A DNA stretch of 64,000 bases from the NCBI RefSeq assembly GCF_900105325.1, contig NZ_FNSU01000001.1, positions 1,302,001-1,366,000 of the forward strand, written 5' to 3'. The stretch comes from Pseudomonas marginalis (GTDB lineage Bacteria > Pseudomonadota > Gammaproteobacteria > Pseudomonadales > Pseudomonadaceae). Below the pieces are notes generated by a model. The model saw only the letters and a list, made by a program, of their open reading frames with translations. It had not been told where the DNA came from and made no database searches. Position numbers and translations under genes: made by a program. Below are positions 60,185 through 64,000 of the stretch, in pieces. Every line of letters starts with the position of its first letter. Position 1 is the stretch's first letter.

Positions 60185-61150
60185 TCAAGTTTGCGGCGTG
60201 TTCTCCATTACGCGGCGGTCTTCCTTCTCGCTCATGCGGCGGAAATACGTCGACAGCAATGCCCCGGAAATATTGTGCCAGACACTGAACAACGCACTGG
60301 GCACTGCCGCCAACGGCGAAAAGTGCGCACTGGCCAAGGCGGCGCCCAGCCCTGAGTTCTGCATGCCCACTTCCAGCGCCAACGACTTGCGTTGGGCCAA
60401 TGGCAACTTGAACACGCGGCCGGTGAAGTAGCCCAGCAGGTAGCCGAAGCTGTTGTGCAGCATCACCACAGCCATGATCAGCAGGCCCGATTCGGCAATT
60501 TTCGCCTGGCTGGCAGCCACTACCGCGGCGACGATGATCACAATGCTGACCACCGACACCAGGGGCAGCACGTCCACCGCATGGCGGACCCGCTCGCCGA
60601 GCACGCGTTGCGCGACCACGCCGAGCACGATCGGCAGCAGCACCACTTGCAGGATCGACCAGAACAACTCCATGAACGACACCGGCAACCAGGCCGAGGC
60701 CAACAGCCAGATCAGCGCCGGGGTGAGCAGCGGGGCGAGGAGGGTGGTGACGGCAGCGATGGCCACCGACAGCGCCAGGTCGCCACGGGCCAGCCAGGTC
60801 ATCACGTTGGAGGAGGTGCCGCTTGGGCAGCAACCGACCAGGATCACGCCGACGGCAATTTCCGGCGGCAGGTGAAAGGCCTGGCACAGCAGCCAGGCCA
60901 CCCCCGGCATGATCACGAAATGCGCGACCACGCCCAGAGCCACGCGCCACGGGTGGCGAGCGACTTCGGCGAAGTCTTCAAGTTTGAGGGTCAGCCCCAT
61001 GCCGAACATCACCAGGCCCAGCAGCGGGACGATGGCGCTTTTCAGGCCGATGAACCAGCTGGGCTCGAGGAAAGCCACGACGGCGAAGATCAACACCCAG
61101 TAGGCGAAGGTATTGCCGACGAAGCGGTTCAAGGCGGCGAGTGCGCGCAT
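60185..61150 (-). CDS. Bile acid:sodium symporter family protein
   Basis: This 321-residue polytopic membrane protein of the BASS/SBF family has GVILVGCCPSGTSSNVMTWLARGDLALSV and EVGMQNSGLGAALASAHF, the two conserved crossover motifs that bind Na+. Bacterial members transport varied organic anions such as pantothenate; bile acids need not be the substrate. The start at 61150 has AAGGAC 9 nt upstream; an in-frame ATG at 61273 lies inside rdgC sequence and is rejected. Confidence 0.9.
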   Translation of the reverse strand: MRALAALNRFVGNTFAYWVLIFAVVAFLEPSWFIGLKSAIVPLLGLVMFGMGLTLKLEDFAEVARHPWRVALGVVAHFVIMPGVAWLLCQAFHLPPEIAVGVILVGCCPSGTSSNVMTWLARGDLALSVAIAAVTTLLAPLLTPALIWLLASAWLPVSFMELFWSILQVVLLPIVLGVVAQRVLGERVRHAVDVLPLVSVVSIVIIVAAVVAASQAKIAESGLLIMAVVMLHNSFGYLLGYFTGRVFKLPLAQRKSLALEVGMQNSGLGAALASAHFSPLAAVPSALFSVWHNISGALLSTYFRRMSEKEDRRVMENTPQT

Positions 61151-61196
61151 GGGGGTGTCCTTGTTATTAGATTCTTGAAGTGCAAATGCGATCAAA

Positions 61197-61223
61197 TGTG
61201 TGAGGGGTAATTCCCCTCCCACA
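61197..61223. repeat. Degenerate REP-like hairpin
   Basis: TGTGTGAGGGGTAATTCCCC leads into TCCCACA, an imperfect palindrome within a larger ATCAAA...TTTGAT context, between rdgC and the symporter gene. It looks like a decayed REP unit and could act as the rdgC terminator. Confidence 0.5.
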
Positions 61224-61241
61224 ATTTGATCTTCAAACGGC

Positions 61242-62162
61242 TTAGATACCTTGCGGGGTTTCTTCGCCGCCAAGGGCTTCGATCAGCGCCGGCAGGAAGT
61301 CACCGAAGGTCAGCATCATCAGCGTGAAGCTGGCGTCCAGTTGACCCAGGGCCTCTTCACCACCGTCCTGTTCCGCCTGGTCTTGCAGCAGGTCTTCGAA
61401 CTTCAGGCGCTTGACGGTCATCTTGTCGTCGAGCATGAAGGACAGCTTGTCCTGCCAGGCCAGGGACAATTGGGTCACGACTTTGCCGGTGGTCAGGTGC
61501 AACTGGATTTCTTCGCCGGTCAGGTCCTGGCGCTTGCAACGCACAATGCCGCCGTCTTCGTGGGTGTCGCGCAGTTCGCATTCGTCGAGGACGAAGAAGT
61601 CAGCGGCCGGTTTCTGGGTGGTGACCCAGTCGGTCATGATGGCCGTGGGCGCGGTCTTCACGGTGAGTGGGCGAACCGGCAGGGTGCCGATCACTTCCCG
61701 CAGGGTGGAGAGCAGGTCTTCGGCGCGTTTCGGGCTGGCGGAGTTCACCAGGATCAGGCCCTGTTTCGGCGCGATGGCGGCAAAGGTCGACGAACGACGA
61801 ATAAAGGCGCGGGGCAGGAAGGCCTGGATGATTTCATCCTTGATCTGGTCGCGTTCCTTTTTATAGACCTTGCGCATTTGCTCGGCTTCGATCTCTTCGA
61901 CTTTCTCTTTCAGTGCGTCACGCACCACGCTACCCGGCAGGATGCGTTCTTCCTTGCGGGCGGCGATCAGCAGGAAGTCACCGCTGACGTGAACCAGGGG
62001 AGCGTCCTCGCCTTTACCGAAAGGCGCGACGAAACCGTAGGTGGTCAACTCCTGGCTTGCACAAGGGCGCGCCAGTTTGGTGGCCATGGCCGCTTCCAAC
62101 GCCTCGGCATCAACAGGCAGATCTTGGGTCAGGCGATAGATAAGCAGGTTCTTGAACCACAT
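61242..62162 (-). CDS. rdgC: Recombination-associated protein RdgC
   Basis: This 306-residue ring-forming DNA-binding protein modulates RecA activity. The N-terminus MWFKNLLIYRLTQDLPVDAEALE and segments TYGFVAPFGKG, RFLLPGSVVRDALKEKVEEIE-like and LVNSASPKRAEDLLSTLREVIGTLPVRPL are characteristic. The start at 62162 is preferred over an in-frame ATG at 62186. It precedes the tRNA-Val/Asp cluster in a divergent arrangement. Confidence 0.96.
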   Translation of the reverse strand: MWFKNLLIYRLTQDLPVDAEALEAAMATKLARPCASQELTTYGFVAPFGKGEDAPLVHVSGDFLLIAARKEERILPGSVVRDALKEKVEEIEAEQMRKVYKKERDQIKDEIIQAFLPRAFIRRSSTFAAIAPKQGLILVNSASPKRAEDLLSTLREVIGTLPVRPLTVKTAPTAIMTDWVTTQKPAADFFVLDECELRDTHEDGGIVRCKRQDLTGEEIQLHLTTGKVVTQLSLAWQDKLSFMLDDKMTVKRLKFEDLLQDQAEQDGGEEALGQLDASFTLMMLTFGDFLPALIEALGGEETPQGI

Positions 62163-62272
62163 GGGGTGAGTCTCTCCTTTATACAAAGGGGGGCATTATT
62201 CTCTTGATAGCGCCCCAGGCCAACCCTGCCTAAGCCATTGGAAGGCCTCAAAAAAAAGATTTAAGAAAGTGC

Positions 62273-62301
62273 TTGCCAGACCCAAGGTCGCTCCGTAGAA
62301 T
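62273..62301 (+). promoter_or_regulatory. Sigma-70 promoter of the tRNA-Val/Asp pair
   Basis: TTGCCA (62273-62278) and TAGAAT (62296-62301) are 17 bp apart, followed by GCGCGCCAC, matching the promoter of the tRNA-Glu/Gly cluster. tRNA-Val starts 21 bp later. A weaker TATGAT (62645-62650) may drive the second pair. Confidence 0.8.
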
Positions 62302-62321
62302 GCGCGCCACACCGAGACGAA

Positions 62322-62397
62322 GGGTGATTAGCTCAGCTGGGAGAGCATCTGCCTTACAAGCAGAGGGTCGGCGGTTCGATCCCGTCATCACCCACCA
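62322..62397 (+). tRNA. tRNA-Val (TAC), copy 1
   Basis: This 76-nt cloverleaf begins GGGTGATTAGCTCAG, has anticodon TAC in GCCTTACAAGC, and ends CATCACCCACCA. It is identical to the copy at 62670-62745. Confidence 0.97.
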
Positions 62398-62416
62398 TTC
62401 GCTTCATGTGTTACGC

Positions 62417-62493
62417 GCAGCGGTAGTTCAGTCGGTTAGAATACCGGCCTGTCACGCCGGGGGTCGCGGGTTCGAGTCCCGTCCGCTGCGCCA
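62417..62493 (+). tRNA. tRNA-Asp (GTC), copy 1
   Basis: This 77-nt cloverleaf begins GCAGCGGTAGTTCAG, has anticodon GTC in GCCTGTCACGC, and ends CCGCTGCGCCA. It lies 19 bp after tRNA-Val and is identical to the copy at 62765-62841. Confidence 0.97.
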
Positions 62494-62533
62494 TATTCGG
62501 TAGCCTGGAACGCTGAACGCCAGGTCACCACAG

Positions 62534-62559
62534 AAAGCCCGCCTGATCGCGGGCTTTTT
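62534..62559 (+). terminator. Terminator of the first tRNA-Val/Asp pair
   Basis: AAAGCCCGC and GCGGGCTTT pair over CTGATC, followed by TT. It implies that the second pair has its own promoter. Confidence 0.85.
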
Positions 62560-62669
62560 GCTGTCCGGAATATGGCAAAAAATCGTACGATGAACTTTTT
62601 TTGAATAAATTGCATTTAAATCAAGACATTACGATTTTTTGGTGTATGATGCGCCCACACCGAAACGAA

Positions 62670-62745
62670 GGGTGATTAGCTCAGCTGGGAGAGCATCTGC
62701 CTTACAAGCAGAGGGTCGGCGGTTCGATCCCGTCATCACCCACCA
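62670..62745 (+). tRNA. tRNA-Val (TAC), copy 2
   Basis: This is an exact repeat of the first tRNA-Val, 348 bp downstream. The CACACCGAAACGAAGG leader just before it resembles that of copy 1. Confidence 0.97.
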
Positions 62746-62764
62746 TTCGCTTCACGTGTTACGC

Positions 62765-62841
62765 GCAGCGGTAGTTCAGTCGGTTAGAATACCGGCCTGT
62801 CACGCCGGGGGTCGCGGGTTCGAGTCCCGTCCGCTGCGCCA
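62765..62841 (+). tRNA. tRNA-Asp (GTC), copy 2
   Basis: This is an exact repeat of the first tRNA-Asp. An integrase gene starts 233 bp downstream on the same strand, so the 3' end of this tRNA is the likely attachment site. Confidence 0.97.
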
Positions 62842-62888
62842 TATTTGCTTCCATTAAGGCCCACTGAACGCCTGGAAGCCACGGAAAT

Positions 62889-62910
62889 AGCGGCCTTGAG
62901 CCGCTTTTTT
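62889..62910 (+). terminator. Terminator of the second tRNA-Val/Asp pair
   Basis: AGCGGC and GCCGCT pair over CTTGA and are followed by TTTTT, 48 bp beyond the second tRNA-Asp. It insulates the integrase gene from tRNA transcription. Confidence 0.8.
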
Positions 62911-62951
62911 CGTTTTCTGAATTCCACTGGATTCCATCTCCAGCCACGGTT

Positions 62952-62973
62952 TTTAAGTACATATTTAAGTACA
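62952..62973 (+). repeat. Short direct repeat TTTAAGTACA upstream of the integrase
   Basis: TTTAAGTACA occurs at 62952-62961 and again at 62964-62973. The pair lies between the tRNA terminator and the integrase start, where integrase arm sites, excisionase sites or a repressor operator are expected. Confidence 0.45.
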
Positions 62974-63074
62974 CCGCTGGCACAGCCTTTTACGATTCAT
63001 TGCGCATCAATTTTCGCATTGGTCCGTCTAGCACAGGGTTGTATTCCCCTCCTTGATGCGAAAGGAGGTGTCTG

Positions 63075-64000
63075 ATGGCTCTGACAGATACAGCGATCAA
63101 GCAAGCCAAGCCCGCCAACAAGCCTTATACGTTAACTGATGGCGATGGCTTATCTCTGCAAGTGCCCCCAACGGGTTCGAAGCGCTGGCATTTCCGTTTC
63201 TATTGGCATGACAAGCAATTACGTATTTCCCTCGGCATCTATCCCGACGTGAGTCTCAAGGAGGCTCGTCAGCGGAGAGAGGCTGCACGTACGCTGGTGG
63301 CCAACAATATCGATCCCCGATTGCATCGCCGTGCTGAGCGGCAGAAAGCCTCTCACGCCATCAACAACACGTTTGAAGCGGTTGCTGGTCGTTGGCACGC
63401 GTTCCGAAGTAAGAAGCTGACGAAAAGTACGAAGGGCAGTGCAGGGCAAGCCAGCAAATACCTGAAGAAGGACATGCTGCCCTGTTTGGGCGATCTTCCG
63501 ATCGCGAATGTTTCTCGTGGTGACGTGCTGGAGCTCATTCGGCGAATTGAGCGCAGAGGGGCGCTGGTCTCTGCTCGAAAGGTACGCACCTGGCTCAACC
63601 AAATCTTTCGTTTTGCCATGGCGGAAGGGCTTATTGAAGTGAACCCTGCCGCGGACCTTGATATCGTTGCTGAGACGCCGCGGCCAGTTCGCCATAATCC
63701 CTTCCTCCAGGTAAATGAGCTTCCAGGACTGCTCAGAACCGTCACCCACTATGGGTGTGCAGAAGCGACACGGCTTGGTATCCGTCTATTGCTGCTGACA
63801 GGGGTGCGCACAGGAGAGCTACGGGCGGCGACGCCAGACCAATTCGACTTCGACAAAGGAATCTGGCGGGTGCCGCCGGAGGGTGTGAAGCAACTCCGGA
63901 GTCGTGTGCGAACACAGGGGAATGAGATCCCACCTTACGTGATTCCGCTTTCTGCTCAAGCAATTGCAATTGTGCAGCGGTTGATGCAGTTAAGGGCGCG
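63075..64000 (+). CDS. P4-type tyrosine integrase, 5' part
   Basis: An open frame starts with ATG at 63075 behind AAAGGAGG and runs 308 codons off the right edge. The N-terminal Arm-DNA-binding domain (DUF4102 type) is seen in ALTDTAIKQAKPANKPYTLTDGDGLSLQV and RISLGIYPDVSLKEARQRREAAR. The SAM-like core-binding domain follows (FEAVAGRWHAFRSKK... to NQIFRFAMAEGLIEVNPA). The catalytic domain begins LLLLTGVRTGELRAATPDQFDF, containing the first catalytic Arg. The remaining His-Arg-Tyr residues lie outside the window. Its position after tRNA-Asp marks the left edge of a probable genomic island or prophage. Confidence 0.93.
   Translation, partial: MALTDTAIKQAKPANKPYTLTDGDGLSLQVPPTGSKRWHFRFYWHDKQLRISLGIYPDVSLKEARQRREAARTLVANNIDPRLHRRAERQKASHAINNTFEAVAGRWHAFRSKKLTKSTKGSAGQASKYLKKDMLPCLGDLPIANVSRGDVLELIRRIERRGALVSARKVRTWLNQIFRFAMAEGLIEVNPAADLDIVAETPRPVRHNPFLQVNELPGLLRTVTHYGCAEATRLGIRLLLLTGVRTGELRAATPDQFDFDKGIWRVPPEGVKQLRSRVRTQGNEIPPYVIPLSAQAIAIVQRLMQLRA

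Noticed and set aside
62273..62857. Short open frames across the tRNA-Val/Asp copies
   Set aside because: They read through tRNA genes and end in the CCA tails; duplication of the tRNAs makes them look repeated.
63219..63969. Minus-strand frames opposite the right edge
   Set aside because: They are antisense to the integrase, which is open from 63075 to the window end and has clear integrase domains.

Overview
The window is bacterial chromosome from the genus Pseudomonas, most likely the P. fluorescens group. This rests on the TCA gene order sdhB-sucA-sucB-lpd-sucC-sucD, near-textbook Pseudomonas proteins (HtpG, FabA/FabB, RdgC, FadE, AlaX), high GC with G/C third positions, and several families of short palindromic REP/REPIN repeats between genes. 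Taxonomy is inferred from sequence familiarity only; no search was run.

Layout. 1-8.4 kb: end of sdhB, then the 2-oxoglutarate dehydrogenase complex (sucA, sucB, lpd) and succinyl-CoA synthetase (sucCD), closed by a terminator. 8.5-17.9 kb: housekeeping genes including brnQ, a DUF599 membrane protein, a small lipoprotein, two overlapping hotdog thioesterases, htpG, a dienelactone hydrolase, a pirin, an OsmC protein and a periplasmic amidohydrolase. 18.0-19.3 kb: a complete ISL3-type insertion sequence with an 8-bp target duplication, sitting against the fabB terminator. 19.4-21.1 kb: fabA-fabB with a candidate FabR/DesT-type operator upstream. 21.4-26.3 kb: a three-gene minus-strand operon of TonB-dependent receptor, solitary ABC-type periplasmic binding protein and hybrid histidine kinase, the best candidate here for a little-described sensory system. 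26.5-32.7 kb: gpsA, a DUF4389 protein, sixA, a thioesterase, two alpha/beta hydrolases, a DUF4892 protein and an AI-2E-family permease. 32.7-34.5 kb: a two-component system whose kinase gene is frameshifted. 34.8-43 kb: pyrF, oxidoreductases, a MocR-type regulator, a chemoreceptor and a hydrolase.

43.3-44.7 kb holds tandem tRNA-Glu/tRNA-Gly pairs and an orphan membrane-protein gene bracketed by inverted copies of one terminator hairpin. 44.7-62.2 kb: a frameshifted M20 dipeptidase, alaX, a LysR regulator, fadE and its small neighbour, a transglutaminase-like protein, a GST, yadGH-type ABC export genes, a divergent TetR/MFS pair, a TDT transporter, an MFS-acyltransferase fusion, sugE under a guanidine-II (mini-ykkC) riboswitch, a bile-acid/sodium symporter homologue and rdgC. 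62.3-62.8 kb: tandem tRNA-Val/tRNA-Asp pairs, followed at once by a P4-type integrase that runs off the right edge, so an integrative element probably starts here and continues beyond the window.

Functionally this is mostly core metabolism (TCA cycle, unsaturated fatty acid synthesis, fatty acid oxidation, pyrimidine and glycerophosphate synthesis) with interspersed transport and signalling. No CRISPR array, rRNA or recognisable defence island is present. The accessory signals are the IS, the REP families, the two homopolymer frameshifts and the integrase at the right edge.
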